Source: Timema cristinae
Taxonomy: Eukaryota > Arthropoda > Insecta > Phasmatodea > Timematidae
Direction: 5' to 3'
Length of the DNA stretch: 64,000 bases
NCBI GenBank assembly: GCA_039000515.1
Contig: JBCFYV010000001.1
Coordinates: forward strand, 63,836,621 to 63,900,620
Shown here: piece after piece, positions 21,671 to 33,994 of the stretch
Numbering within the stretch: position 1 is the stretch's first letter
How the letters are laid out: each line of letters opens with the position of its first letter
The notes under the pieces: model-generated
Told to the model about the DNA's origin: nothing
What the model saw: only the letters and a program-made list of their open reading frames with translations
The model's database searches: none
Made by a program: the position numbers and the translations under genes

Positions 21671-24600
21671 ATGACGCTACTACAATGGAATTGTAGGGGT
21701 TTCTATGCTCGTGTAGATGAAATTAAACAACAAATTTCTTCCCTGCATCCTTCCATCTTGTGTTTCAGGATACCCACTTCCGCCCAAATGACAACCCGAT
21801 GCTTCGTGGGTACGATGTGTATCGTACCGACAAGCCTTTCTTTGATCGGGCTAGCGGAGGTGTGGCTATATTCGCACGAAGCAATATATATCACACAAAT
21901 ATTAATATCGTTTCTGATCTCCAAGTGATTGCTGTCAGAGTCTCCCTCCCTTTGGAGGTAACAATATGTTGCATCTACCTTCCACCGGGAGAGCGTGTTC
22001 CTAAGAGGACCCTAGAGGCCCTCTTTATACATCTTCCCGCCCCCTATATCATCTTGGGGGACTTTAATGCGCATAACCTGGTGTGGGGGTCCAATATTAC
22101 TGACGCACGTGGGAGGATGGTAGAGGATATTCTTGTCTCGGTAAACCTGGTGTTAATGAACACCGGGACCCAGACACACTTCTCCACCTTTAATGGTGTA
22201 TCCTCTTCCATCGACCTAATATTTTGTAGTCCCGGGATCGCTGCCCACTTCCTTTGGGTGGTCCACTCGGACTTATGTGGCAGTGATCATTATCCCATTC
22301 TGCTCTCACCACTTGAAGATCCTCCCAGTACAGTGCGGATACCCCAATGGGTGCTAAAACGTGCTGACTGGGATATATTCCGCGAGCTCGCTGTATTTGG
22401 TGAATCCCAACATCCTGACGTCGATATTAAGGCTGGGCATTTTACTTCGACGGTCATCGCGGCGGCGAGTGCTTCTATCCCTAAATCCTCGCCAAATCCA
22501 CGCCACCGTCCTGTTCCTGGTGGAACGAGGAGTGTCGGTTGGCTGTTTCTGATTGTCAAAGGGCCCTTCGCCTCTTTCATCGACGTCCAACTTTGGAGAA
22601 TCTGGAAACATTCCGGATTCTACGTGCTCGAGCTCATCGTGTTATTCGAGAAAGCAGAAGATATTCTTGGAGACAGTTTATTTCTACCCTTACAATTACC
22701 ATTCCCACAACTAAGGTTTGGGACAATATACGTAAATTAAGTGGTAACAAAAATTCCATTAATAGTATAACTGCCCTCATGTCTAACGGTTCGCTTGTCT
22801 CCTCCCCTGTGGAGGTCGCCAATGTATTGGGCTCGATGTTCGCCGCTATTTCTAGCACTGCGAGCTACTCTAACGAGTTCGCGGTGCATAAGCGCAGCAT
22901 CAAACGCCTTACTATTGATTTTGGCCAAAGTCGGGGGGAGGATAATAATTCTCCCTTTAGTAAAGAGGAACTTACCTATGCCCTGTCCCAGGCGGGCAAT
23001 ACAACTTCTGGCCCGGATGATATCCATTACGAAATGTTGCGCCAACTGTCCCCTGCTGGACGGGCGTTCCTCTTAGACTTCTACAATAGTGTTTGGGAAT
23101 CTCGTCAATTCCCAACACTGTGGAGGCAAGCAACCGTTATCCCAATATATAAAAAGTGGCAAGGATAAATTAGAGCCAACTAGTTATAGACCGATAGCCT
23201 TAACTAGCTGTGTTTGCAAAATATTAGAAAAAATGATAGATAAACGACTTATATGGTGTTTAGAATCCCGCAATCTGCTATCCAATATTCAATGTGGTTT
23301 TCGCCGTAACCGATCCACGGTGGATCATCTCGTCCGTCTTGAGACTGCTGTTCGTGACGCCTTTCTCCATAAACAGCATCTTTTGGCTGTTTTCTTTGAT
23401 TTGGAGAAGGCGTACGATACCACATGACGTTACGGCATCTTAAAAAACCTTTTTAATTGGGGGTTCCAGGGGAGTCTCCCTATTTTTTTAGCTAATTTTA
23501 TGTCAGATAGACACTTCCGGGTAAGGTTAAACAACACCTTATCCGATGATTTTATTCAAGAAAATGGGGTCCCACAGGGCAGTCCTTTGAGCTGTACGTT
23601 GTTCGCTATTGCGATAAATAGCATTGATGACAACGTGCGCTTACCTGTTCGTTCATGCCTTTTTGTGGATGACTACGCAATTTATTACAGTTCATCAAGT
23701 CTCCACAGGGCTGAACGACAGATACAACTCGCTGTAAACAATCTATGGTTGTGGGCATCTCGTAATGGCTTTCGTTTCTCTGCGGCCAAGACGACTGTCG
23801 TCCACTTCCATAGATTACGCGGAATACAGCCAGCCCCCAATATTTTAATGAACAACGTTGTTTTACCTGTCTCCGAGACCGTAAGGTTCCTGGGACTTTT
23901 ATTCGATTTTAAACTAACTTGGATCCCCCACATCAAAGACCTGAAAGCGAGGTGTATTAAAGCTTTGAATTTACTTAAAGTTGTGAGTGGTCGCTCTTGG
24001 GGTGCTGATAGGGAGACCTTGATGCGCCTCTATAGAGCCTTGGTGAGATCAAAACTTGATTACGCCAGTTTTGTATATGGTTCCGCTAGACCCTCGGCGT
24101 TAAAGATGCTCGATAGCGTCCACCATGCTGGCATTCGACTGGCTACTGGTGCTTTTCGTACCAGTCCAGTCGTCAGCATCTGTGCTGACGCCGATGAGCC
24201 CCCTCTTTCTTACCGGCGGTCTTACCTCCTGGCATCTTACGTGTCGAAACTGCATTGCATGCCAAATAATGTTGCTTACCGCCCTGTATTTCATCCCCCT
24301 AACCGTGTCTTGTATGAAACTAAATGGCGTAATACAAGGCCGGTTGGGATCCGGATGCTATCGGTTTTCGACACGTGTGGGATAGTCCTGCCAAAGGCTA
24401 CCCCCACATCACCAGGTCGAGTTTCTCCCTGGAAAATACGCCCTCCGAAATGCCATTTTGATCTTGCCAAGTTCCCTAAAGCGACCACCCCAAACTTTGT
24501 ATATGAGAGGACCATTAATGAGCTCCTCTCCACTCGCTTTCACGGATTTGAGCGCATCTACACTGATGGCTCTAAATCTGGAGTCTCCGTGGGATGTGCT

Positions 24601-25362
24601 TTTGTTGTGGAAGGATCCAATTTTAAATTTGGTTTACCTAATGAAACCAGTGTTTTTACAGCTGAATTGTATGCCATTTTTAAAGCTTTGTGTTTTGTAT
24701 ACCGAAGTAGTCACCGTTCTGTCCTCATCTGCACGGATTCCATGAGTGCTCTGTTGGCATTGTCCACTCTCTACTCCTGGAATCCCCTCGTGCAGATGAT
24801 ACATGAACAAATTTTTAAAATTGATTCACTAAGCACCCGGCTCGCCTTTTGCTGGATTCCTGGTCACGCTGGTCTTCCAGGAAATGAACTGGCGGCCCAG
24901 GCAGCCAAGGAGGCAGCACGCCTGCCTCCGGAGGCGAGTCTGGGTGTCCTGTTTTTAGATCTAAAGGGTTATGTTCGGCGTGGAGTTTTACGCACCTGGC
25001 ACGAGCAGTGGGTCTCGACCCCTGCTCAGAACAAGCTGCGGTCCATCAAGGACGGTGTGTCGCGATGGCCCTCTTCTATACGAAAGTCTAGAAGAGAGGA
25101 GGTCATCGTGACGAGACTCCGCGTCGGGCATACTTCATTGACCCATAGTTTTTTACTGAGAGGGGATCCACCTCCAGTGTGTGAGTTTTGTGATACTCCC
25201 CTTAGTGTGCATCACATTTTGGTGGAGTGTCGCAAACTAGCCCCTATCCGTCTGGCTCTTGATTTTAAAGGTGACTTACGTTTTTTATTACGCGATAGTG
25301 CGGATGGAGTTATTTGTTTACTCCGTTTTATACGTCAGGCGGATCTTTTTAATGCCATTTGA
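21671..25362 (+). pseudogene. LINE ORF2: endonuclease, reverse transcriptase, RNase H
   Basis: Endonuclease: LLQWNCRGF near the start, FQDTHF (usual form QET), IILGDFNAHN, SIDLIF and GSDHYPI (to about 22310). RT: GPDDIHYEML, YRPIALTSCVCKILEK, GFRRNRSTVDHL, FFDLEKAYDTT (motif A), GVPQGSPLS and CLFVDDYAIYY (motif C, about 23655-23690). RNase H: RIYTDGSKSG, FTAELYAIFKAL, LICTDSMSAL and WIPGHAGLPGNELA (about 24555-24900). C-terminus: CEFCDTPLSVHHILVEC (about 25180-25230). Frameshifts at about 21770, 22550 and 23165 and a TGA at 23425, where Trp is expected after YDTT, break the frame. From 23500 to 25362 it is open for 620 codons. The product would cut target DNA and reverse-transcribe the element RNA. 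Confidence 0.88.
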
Positions 25363-25727
25363 GTCACTTTTATAAAGTGGCTCTTTTGGATATTATCTCA
25401 TATTGAGATCCTTTTTAACAGTTTTATTACAATTTAACATGTTGTTTTGTCTTTTTAACGTATTATAATTTTAACATGTTGTGTCATTTTAACGTGTTAT
25501 ATTTTAATATGTTTGTTTTGTCTTTTTATTAGAGTGATACACTTGTGGTTTTTTTTTAGCAGGTGTATCACTTAATTTATACCAAGAGCCCATTTGAGCA
25601 CTCCTATGGAGTGTTTCAGATGGTGAATGTTTTATCTCTTTCCCCTATGGGGATTTTATTATGTTTTTAATATATTTCAAGACCCTAATGACCTCGATGT
25701 GTCGATGACCCTTTAAACAATAATAAT
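25363..25727 (+). other. LINE 3' untranslated region
   Basis: T-rich sequence with several TTTTAACATGTT-type direct repeats (25430-25510), ending GATGACCCTTTAAACAATAATAAT, a short A/T repeat tail as in I-type LINEs. Confidence 0.6.
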
Positions 25728-26965
25728 AGCATTAACCTGGAGTCACCACTTTGATATGCTAATTACTCAAAATGGGTACGGGTACAAAACTTATTTGTGT
25801 TACAAAACGGTAAAAAACTAGTACAAAACTTTGGCATCAAAAAATTCAAAAGTGGTACAACAGCATTAACCTGGAGTCACCACTTTGATATGCTAATTAC
25901 TGAAAATGGTACAAAACTAGTACAAAACTTTGTCATGAAAATATTCAAAAGTGGTACAACAGCATTAACCTGGAGTCACCACTTTGATATGCTAATTACT
26001 GAAAATGAGTACGGGTACAAAACTTATTTGTGTTACAAAACGGTACAAAACTATTACAAAACTTTGGCATCAAAAAAAGTTCAAAATCAAAAGGGGTACA
26101 ACCGCATTTACCTGGAGTACGTGGAGTACTCACTTTGATATGCTAATTACTCAAAACGGGTACGGGTACAATAATTTTCTTTCTGGTACAAAACGGTACA
26201 AAACTAGTACAAAACTTTGGCATCAAAAAAGTTCAAAATTAAAAAGTAGTAAAACAGCATTAACCTTGAGTCACCACTTTGATATGCTAATTACTCAAAA
26301 TGGGTACGGATACAAAACTTTAGCATCAAAAAAAGTTCAAAATTCAAAAGTTGTACAACTGCATTAACCTAAAGTCACCACTTTGATATGCTAATTACTC
26401 AAAACGTGTACGGGTACAAAATGGTACAAAACTAGTACAAAACTTTGGTATAAAAAAATGCAAAAGTGGTACAACAGCATTAACCTGGAGTCACCACGTT
26501 GATATGCTAATTACTCAAAATGGTACAAAACTAGTACAAAACTTTGTCATGAAAATATTCAAAAGTGGTACAACAGCATTAACCTGGAGTCACCACTTTG
26601 ATATGCTAATTACTCAAAACGGGTACGGGTACAATACTTTTTCTTTCTGGTGCAAAACGGTACAAAACTAGTACAAAACTTTGGCATCAAAAAAAGTTCA
26701 AAATTAAAAAGTAGTAAAACAGCATTAACCTTGAGTCACCACTTTGATATGCTAATTACTCAAAATGAGTACGGATACAAAACTTTGGCATCAAAAAAAG
26801 TTCAAAATTCAAAAGTGGTACAACAGCATTAACCTAGAGTCACCACTTTGATATGCTAATTACTCAAAACGGGTACGGGTACAAAATGGTACAAAACTAG
26901 TACTAAACTTTGGCATCAAAAGGTTCTAAATTCAAAAGTGGTACTACAGGTTAATGGACGTCTAG
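25728..26965 (+). repeat. Complex tandem repeat array, units of about 100-150 bp
   Basis: The motif CATTAACCTGGAGTCACCAC followed by TTTGATATGCTAATTACT recurs about ten times (near 25731, 25864, 25963, 26104, 26258, 26362, 26478, 26576, 26721 and 26826). It alternates with GGTACAAAACTAGTACAAAAC and CATCAAAAAAGTTCAAAA segments. The spacing varies because sub-blocks are present or absent. Open frames inside are by-products. The LINE 3' tail joins the left edge. Confidence 0.9.
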
Positions 26966-27356
26966 CTGACTGGAATGAATAAGCTAATTTTTCTGCTCGA
27001 GAGTGTGATTGTATCTTGACGTTATGTCTCCCCACGTTTAGTCAAACTTGGTCGCCTACACACTTTACGGTCCGGCACTACACTTCTTATCTCTCTCAAT
27101 TCTTGGAAAAAAGTTTGCTTGCTGCCTTTACTGATTACCGGTCGTGGTCGCCAGTCTCCCAATTGTTTAAACAAACCAGTAGTTCTGCCAACCTGATGGC
27201 TGGAATCCACCAGTTTGTATAACGTTAGCAACGCCATCTATTTTAGAGCTGAAAGCCCAACAAGCCGCCAGGGAGGGTAGGCAGGGCCTTAACACGAAAG
27301 ATCTGTTAAGTCTGTGTTACAATGTTTGTATGGAGTTTTCCGCATTTGTGCTGCTA
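26966..27356. other. Non-coding sequence between array and direct repeat
   Basis: No domain or repeat recognised. A 68-codon open frame at 27016-27222 has no support. Confidence 0.35.
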
Positions 27357-27378
27357 TCTAGACAAATATGTGAGCACT
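27357..27378 (+). repeat. Left copy of 22-bp direct repeat
   Basis: Exact match, from TCTAGACAAA to GTGAGCACT, to 32528-32549. May be a target-site duplication around a 5.15-kb insertion. Confidence 0.7.
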
Positions 27379-27929
27379 GTTGTTGTATTAAATAGCAGTC
27401 TCGGTGGCCCAGTAGGTATTTTATTTGCGTAATAATACTACTACTACTATTATTTTAATTTTATTTTTTACTATAAGTTGAATTTTCTAATCCATTTCAC
27501 TTGAACAAATTTTATTTTGAAATATTTTTAAGACCAAATGTAATTAAATAAATATTTAATATAACATAATTATTGGTTTCTACAAAAATTATTTACATTG
27601 GGTCAATATTAAGTTTTTTTAATAAAATCTGTTCAAATGATAATGGTTGGCACAATATAGTTCTTTAACCATTTCTAGAAAAACTGAAATCAACACATCA
27701 AGTTTAAATTAATTTTTAAGGAAATATAAATAAAAATCAAACTAAGTTTAAAATAATCTATATTTATTTAAAAATTTAAACTTACACATTTTTTCACAAA
27801 GTACACAATATTTTTCAAATACAAACAAGTGTACATGTCATAATAAAAAAAAATCCCAATTAAAATCACCATCTATGTTTATTTATTTGGCATGAACATA
27901 ATATTAACATGAAGAAAATCAATCAAGTA
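27379..27929. other. AT-rich sequence with a short SINE head piece
   Basis: GCAGTCTCGGTGGCCCAGTAGG at about 27400-27421 resembles the first bases of the SINE at 10953. The remainder to 27929 is AT-rich and shows nothing recognisable. Confidence 0.35.
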
Positions 27930-28202
27930 TTATTATTATTATTATTAGCAGCGCACTTACGCTAATGTGTAATGGTAGGGTGATTGTGAGATGAAATGGA
28001 GGACCTACAGTTTAACGTGGAATCCGAACCACAGTGGAGGCCTGACATTCCACACATTCACAAGTTGTGATTAATACATGTCTTGTCAGAGGTGAAGGAA
28101 GGGTTTGGCAATCAGATAAATCCATGCCGGGACCGAGGATTGAACCCCAGACCCCCAAACCAGAAGTCTGACACCTTACCCCTAGACCACCAGGTTATCG
28201 AT
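27930..28202 (-). mobile_element. Full-length tRNA-derived SINE, third family, with target-site duplication
   Basis: On the minus strand the head carries TGGTGGTCTAGGGG (A box, about 28190-28178) and GGTTCAATCCT (B box, 28146-28136). The body includes the segment CCTCCATTTCATCTCACAATC. The 3' end is a (TAA)n tail seen as (ATT)n on the plus strand at 27930-27948. AATCAAGTA flanks it on both sides (27921-27929 and 28203-28211). Head and body differ from the SINE at 10953. Other copies of this family share that SINE's 3' tail. Confidence 0.85.
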
Positions 28203-28211
28203 AATCAAGTA

Positions 28212-28600
28212 AAAAACAAATGTTAACCATTTTGTTTTGTTTTGTTAGCAATAGAATAGTTGTTTCCAACCAATTGCTCACTCACTTGTTTCAGGACTGG
28301 GGAGGTGGGGGTTGAAATCTCTGTTGAGTTAAATTATTTAAAGAGGTTACAATGGCGTTAGAGAAGGTGTAAAATTCAAAGAGAAATTAACAATTATAAA
28401 ACTTAATTGACTGCAGTTAAAACAAGTAGGCTATCGACAGGTGCGCAGTCTTTTTTGTATGCTCGTTTGGTTCGCCGGTGATGAGGTCGGGATTCAAATA
28501 CCAGCCTGGTAAACTAGCTGTACATTTTCTTAAGCATTTCTACCCTCCCCCTCCATGCAAAAAAGGGTATATTTAAACTAAATTATACCTCCCCCACCAA
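28212..28600. other. Non-coding, degraded SINE-like piece
   Basis: GTCGGGATTCAAATACC (about 28485-28501) resembles a B box, and TACCCTCCCCCTCCATGCAAAAA (about 28540-28562) resembles the SINE body. The head is not recognisable. Confidence 0.35.
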
Positions 28601-28839
28601 TGTAATAAAATGAGCAAAGCCTTGAAGGGTAGAAGACCGTTAAAAAAGACATTAAGACAAAGTTAATTTGAACACTTCTAAGTTATCAAGGAATCACAAG
28701 GATATCATGGACAAAAAATGAGGTCAAACCTTGAAAACATTCGGAAACCAATACAAATAAATGGTACAGAACCCCGCAGTATCTCTTTACAACTAAAGCT
28801 CACAAAATTGTATCAATAGGCTATATTCGCCAATATCTC

Positions 28840-29365
28840 AGAAACTGTTGGTTTTATAAAATGTTAGATAAAAGTTTTTTATTTTTAATAGTACTACAAT
28901 TTTGCAATGATAAGTTATTTAGTATCTCAAATAGTTGCAGAAATACGGAAATTAAAGCTTCTGTAAAGTACCCTAAAAGTTTTCATGGGAAAATGATAAT
29001 AACCTGTTTATTTATAATCCTAATCAATGCCTAGATACTAATTTTAATCAAAAATCGTTAGAGCAGATTTTGAGAAAATTGGCTTTTTCTCCTTCATTTA
29101 ACTACCCTTAATTTTAGGGGTGGATATCCAAATCCAAAAACCTCTCAGGTCAACTCTATGAAAACCCTAGATACTAAGTTTTAGTTCGATCGGTAAAATA
29201 GTTTAGGGTCAAGTTGGACTACAGACAGACAGACGGAAATTCAAAACCACTTTTTCAGATCCAGGGAGTTATGAAACGTCAAGATTCATCAAAATCTCGA
29301 GTTCAATTTTTTTTTATGATCACCATACTTTCTCTACCTGTAAGATAGCGAGAAAGTAAAAAGAA
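28840..29365 (+). repeat. Dispersed repeat with CAGACAGACAGACGG motif
   Basis: The segment 28845-28990 (ATAAGTTATTTAGTATCT, AAAGTACCCTAAAAG, TTTCATGGGAAAAT) matches the reverse complement of about 47515-47700. The right part has AGTTTAGGGTCAAGTTGGACTACAGACAGACAGACGG and ends TAGCGAGAAAGTAAAA, a layout common in interspersed repeats of insect genomes. No coding capacity was seen. Confidence 0.7.
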
Positions 29366-30955
29366 AGTATAAATCCTCTAATCTTCAAGTACAAGTGAGT
29401 TAGATGTTTATTTTGAGGATTGTTTGGGATAATTTTGTTAAATACTTTTGCTTAATCCTGGGAAAATCTTTATCAAGTCAAGATTGAGAAACTCTTAGTT
29501 CCTGAACTATTTTCAACTGTATTTGGCACAAACTTTCACAACATACTGGGCTGATCTTAATCAGTAAGTATTTAATTCTAAATCCCTTGGCTGTTGAGTT
29601 ATTTTTTTTAGAGTCAATACATGGTTTAAACATTTTTCATGTTAAGTTTTTTTTTGTAATATATTTTTACTTGGTAAGTTAGTTTGGGACTATGTTTTTT
29701 ATCACTTCGGGAATTGTTTTGTATGTAGCTCTAGTTCGACAAGGAATTTTAAAAATTAATAACAACAGGGTTGCCACTATTTTCTTATTACAAAATTGTT
29801 TTCCAGAGGAAATTTTCATTTTTCCAGACACCTAATAGATATTATAAATATATTTATAGGGACATAAAATTTTGTTTTAAAGAAAATTTTAGAAATGAAA
29901 GAGTGGTAATTAAACACATGTTTAAAAATTATTTTGAAAACAGATGAGAAATGAATGACATACATTTTCTAGAAAGAAAAATTGATTATATTTGCTGCAT
30001 GCCCTAAACGGAATGAAATAAGAAAAAAAGTGGAAATACCAAAAATACATTTTTTTTAGTTTAAATGTGGTGGGGCCTATCTACAATGTCTTACTTGATT
30101 TAAAAACATTTTAACCAATCTTAATTATTGTATATGTACTGTAGGCCTATAGACTAAGTAGCCCACACAAATCGTGAATAATAATTTACAATAATGAAAT
30201 TAGCATGTGATTTCCCTCGCCCATTCAGGTGCATTTTCTCTAATAACCCGCCACCCTCATCCATACCATATTGTAATAGATATAAAAAAAAGTCAACTCT
30301 CAATTTAGCGGGGTAATGGAGGGCTACAAAACCCCTTTATATCAATTTCCAAGGTAAATCTGCAAATCCATTGAAAACTACCAAATACATTAAGTAACGA
30401 TACAACACAATCATATATAAATGTATCATAACTATTATTGAAAAATCAAGCATCAGTAAAATACACTTAGCTTTTTACCAAAAACACAATGATTAGGCTT
30501 AAGGCCCAAGATACCAATTTCGAAACAAATTGTTAAAGCTTGTTTTAAAATATTTCAAGTCTTTGAAAAAAATCCCTCATCAGTAAACTAGCCCTCAACA
30601 ATTAATGCTTTATGTACCAGCTTGTCCTGCAGAGGTGTCCAAAATTGACTCGCATCAAAATGAGATGCACAAGTGTGTGCATAAATAAACTTCTCTCTAT
30701 GGGCCATCAAGAGTCGATTTTGGGAGACGTCTACCCATTTCAGATACCTGGAAAAATTAACAAATAGTCTAGTGTTTGTTTTATTTCCTCAAACTGTAAA
30801 CAAACAACTAATTTCTTCTATAAGTATTGCCAATCATGAACCAAATAATAGGCCTACTGTTAACTAGAACTATTGTTTCTTTTTTTTAGCACCATGTCTT
30901 ACTCCCCGGTTGTGTTATATGCCATTAAATTGGCTCATAAAAGAATGTAATGCCT
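29366..30955. other. AT-rich non-coding sequence
   Basis: No gene seen. About 30889-30925 holds a diverged minus-strand SINE 3' tail (TAGCACCATGTCTTACTCCCCGGTTGTG). Confidence 0.35.
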
Positions 30956-30959
30956 ATAT

Positions 30960-31160
30960 TATTTATTATTATTATTATTATTATTTATTATTATTATTAT
31001 TTTATTAGCACCGCGTCTTACTACCCGTTCGGGTTATACGTACTTACGCTAATGTGTAATGGTAGAGTGAGTGTGAGATGAAATGGAGGACCTACAGTTT
31101 AACGTGGAATCCGAACCACGGTGGCGGCCTGGCATTCCACACATTCACAAGTTGTGAACG
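30960..31160 (-). mobile_element. 5'-truncated SINE, third family
   Basis: Plus-strand (ATT)n at 30960-31004 is the copy's 3' tail. It is followed by the reverse complement of the shared 3' end (ACCGCGTCTTACTACCCGTT), then the same body as the copy at 27930-28202 up to CACATTCACAAGTTGTG. The tRNA-like head is missing. Confidence 0.8.
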
Positions 31161-32527
31161 AGGGTTGAAGAGCTCAATAATTTCACAAATCATCAATAAG
31201 AAGCAACACCAAAAATATTCACAGAAGAATATTGACAGCTTCTTCAAACCTACGTCTACTAAGCAAAATATCACAGTGGCACACCAATCAACATCATGCT
31301 CGTATAATAGGCCTAGGTCTACTGAAATAGGGTGTGAATCAGACTCTGACTAAAATATTGAGGTCAGTATGTAAGCACATACAGTACAGTATATAGATAA
31401 TTTGCCAGTAGTGCTATAGGCCCATTGTAATCTCAACCTTCCCCATTTGAATACCTGTGTTATTTGTGTGTCTTAAATGATATGTATAGTTTACCTCGTC
31501 ACGTTAAAGTATAAAATTACTTTAGATAAATTACAATTTTCATTCTTTAGGCACAGCTTTTTTCCCCCTCGATAAGACAGACTTTTCATAACTCGAACAG
31601 GCCCCCTTTAGTATGAATTATCGAGCGTAGACTGAATTTCAGAATTTAATGAAAAACATTTAATTTATACCCAAGAGATTATGTTTTGTTCCTTTGGGTT
31701 GGTTAATAATAATAAAAATGTTAACTGTTATAATATATTAAAATAATTTACAAAAATTAAAGAAAAAGTAACTAAGAGATTAATTTTACAATTTTATTTT
31801 ACTATCATTGTAAACATGCTTTCTTGTGTGTATAGGCTGTTAAAAATATAAATGTAAAATAAAAATCCCAGCACACTACTGTACTGGTGGACTATTTAGT
31901 GAGCCAGGATTAACAAGGTAAACATGCTTAATTAATAACTGTATCATACTCGGCAGTTAAAAAATATAATCAACATAATTATATATTATTACCTCAATTT
32001 GTCCCCTGTTGGAAATCGGAAAAATGTCAAGCCAGGATTTATCGTGGATGATCCGTAGCATCCTGTCACAGAGCAAGTGTAGACGACTGGAATTGGCATT
32101 GTTTTTATATTTACACTGTCAATCCAAGTCAAAATATAAATATTCAAATACAAAAAACAAAACATAATAAACAATTGAAAATTAACACTAATTACAAAAT
32201 ATTAACTAATACAAATTAATTTGAAAACGCAAAATAAGTTAAGAAGAGGAGACCAATCTAAATAACAAAAATATAGTTTATAACTAATGACCCCAATGAA
32301 AAATATTTTAAAATGGAGTCAAACCATTAGTCAAATATTTGTAATGTGTTTGGTGGGTCTAAAATTATTTAAAAATTCTCGTGATGAAGAAAAATAAATG
32401 TTTATTTAATAAAAATAAAAATTTATTTTTAAAATAAATACATTTTCAATACATTTAAAAATAGAAATAAATTGATTTTAATTAAAATTAATGAAAAAGA
32501 GTCAAATATATTTCGACTGGTGCGAGC
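31161..32527. other. AT-rich non-coding sequence
   Basis: No domain or RNA gene recognised. Short frames at 31078-31353 (overlapping the SINE) and 31989-32174 are unsupported. Confidence 0.35.
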
Positions 32528-32549
32528 TCTAGACAAATATGTGAGCACT
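32528..32549 (+). repeat. Right copy of 22-bp direct repeat
   Basis: Exact match to 27357-27378. Confidence 0.7.
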
Positions 32550-32689
32550 AAATGAAGAATATAGGCAAGGGGGAGAGGGGAAGAAACATAGTACAAAATT
32601 TTACTATCCCAGTGTCAACCCCGTGATAAACAATATCTGGAGCCTGTTGTGAACATGCTATTGTTACCACAGGACTAAACCCACGTAGT

Positions 32690-32945
32690 AGTTGATGCGC
32701 TAGCGTGGCCTTGTGGAGGTCATTGGAGCTGTAGTGCTAAGTGTGTCCACCCCCTCCATCTTCTACTACCTCACAGCGCTGTGCGCAGGCGCCGATAATC
32801 TAAGCTCTCATTGGCTGTGAATGACATCACCTTACGTCATGCAATCCATCCACATTTCCCCCGCTGTTACAAGCAGGATATAAGCAAGTGCTCAGCGATA
32901 CTCTGTACTCTTTGATGCCATTAGTTCTAAGGAACATTGTAAGAA
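32690..32945 (+). promoter_or_regulatory. Candidate polymerase II promoter and first non-coding exon
   Basis: The following promoter elements line up in the expected order on the plus strand: NRF1-type TGCGCAGGCGCC at 32782-32793, reversed CCAAT (ATTGG) at 32800-32804, CRE/ATF-like TTACGTCAT at 32832-32840 and a TATA-like TATAAG at 32879-32884. A start site would fall at about 32905-32912. A 5' splice-site-like GTAAGA begins at 32939, which would make a first exon of about 30 bp. No coding exon could be linked to it downstream, where transposons follow. The motifs are seen; use as a promoter is inference. Confidence 0.4.
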
Positions 32946-33790
32946 GTTATCTTTGATTTATATTAGGTTTTTTTTGGGCGTTTCAATATTGTTTCTAAGT
33001 TGCGTAAATTGTCTTATAATATCTATTTATTACGGCTAATTTCGTTGAGCTGAGATTAAAGTATTAGTTTATCTTTAATCCTTCCGATCATGTTGAAATT
33101 TATTATTAAAGTTTTGGTCAGAGGGTTAGGCCTCTATGCACTGGCGTATAACTTATGTTATTCGTAGGTATGAATCTGTTAGTGTTAGTATTAAAGGGGA
33201 GGAACAGCCTAGATTACTGTAACTCTTTTTTGTATGCTCTTTATTGACAAGCCAGTCATTTGTCATTTGAATTCGATGTAACTCTTATATGTTTATTATA
33301 GAATCCCTATTATCTGATTGTATATTACGGACATAATTATAGCAAAATTTTTGTGTTGTAAATTGATATTGCTGCTCGTCCTAAAATTAATAATGTATAA
33401 ACTAATTATAATTTTATTAATTAGAGAGAATTTATGTTATGTTTAAATGTCTAATATATTTTGTCGAAGTCGCAGCCTTATTTCATCTTATGAAGTTATA
33501 AATTTATATTTTTACCAGTTATAAATAAGCTTGCTGAAAGGCCCTAATTGTTACTAGTCCTGATTTTATTTAACTTGAACACTAATTCCCTGATGTTGTA
33601 AAATGGGTAGGTTGTGTTAAGGGGTGTTCATTAACGATCCCTGATGATTTACTAGCGTAATATTTTTTTTGTATGACGCTCTCGTTGTGGTGGTATTCTG
33701 GTCAGATAGGGAAAGGACGCTACCGGCGGGGGAGGGTTGAAGTTCATTCTGATTATACCTCCTTCAGCTTTACTAACTGGTGAAGTTAAC
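32946..33790. other. AT-rich non-coding sequence
   Basis: No gene recognised; it could be the first intron of a transcript from the candidate promoter. About 33660-33760 has weak SINE-like features. Confidence 0.3.
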
Positions 33791-33809
33791 GTACACTGAT
33801 ATATTATAA

Positions 33810-33814
<5 letters not shown>

Positions 33815-33862
<48 letters not shown>

Positions 33863-33994
33863 GCACCGCGTCTTACTACCCATTCGGGTTATACGCACTT
33901 ACGCTAATGTGTAATGGTAGGGTGATTGTGAGATGAAACGGAGGACCTACAGTTTAACGTGGAATCCGAACCACGGTGGAGGCCTGGCATTCCC
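33815..33994 (-). mobile_element. 5'-truncated SINE inserted in the Penelope terminal repeat
   Basis: Plus-strand (ATT)n at 33815-33862 is the 3' tail. The reversed shared end (CACCGCGTCTTACTACCC) and body follow, up to GGCCTGGCATTCC. It is flanked by an 11-bp duplication, TTATAAAAGTA, at 33804-33814 and 33995-34005. That sequence is also the outer tip of the Penelope repeat, so the SINE landed after the Penelope element. Confidence 0.85.

Larger units (their letters stand above)
21050..25727 (+). mobile_element. LINE (non-LTR retrotransposon) of the I/Jockey group, nearly full length, inactive
   Basis: The order is a GC-rich 5' region with a short ORF1 remnant, then an ORF2 with apurinic-like endonuclease, reverse transcriptase, RNase H and a terminal Cys/His motif, then a 3' UTR ending in an AATAATAAT tail at about 25727. 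An RNase H domain after RT points to an I-type clade rather than plain Jockey. Frameshifts at about 21770, 22550 and 23165 and a stop at 23425-23427 inactivate it. The 3' tail joins the complex tandem array directly; no target duplication was identified. Confidence 0.88.

Noticed and set aside
28136..28202. tRNA gene on the minus strand
   Set aside because: The tRNA-like head is fused to a SINE body with a (TAA)n tail and a target duplication.
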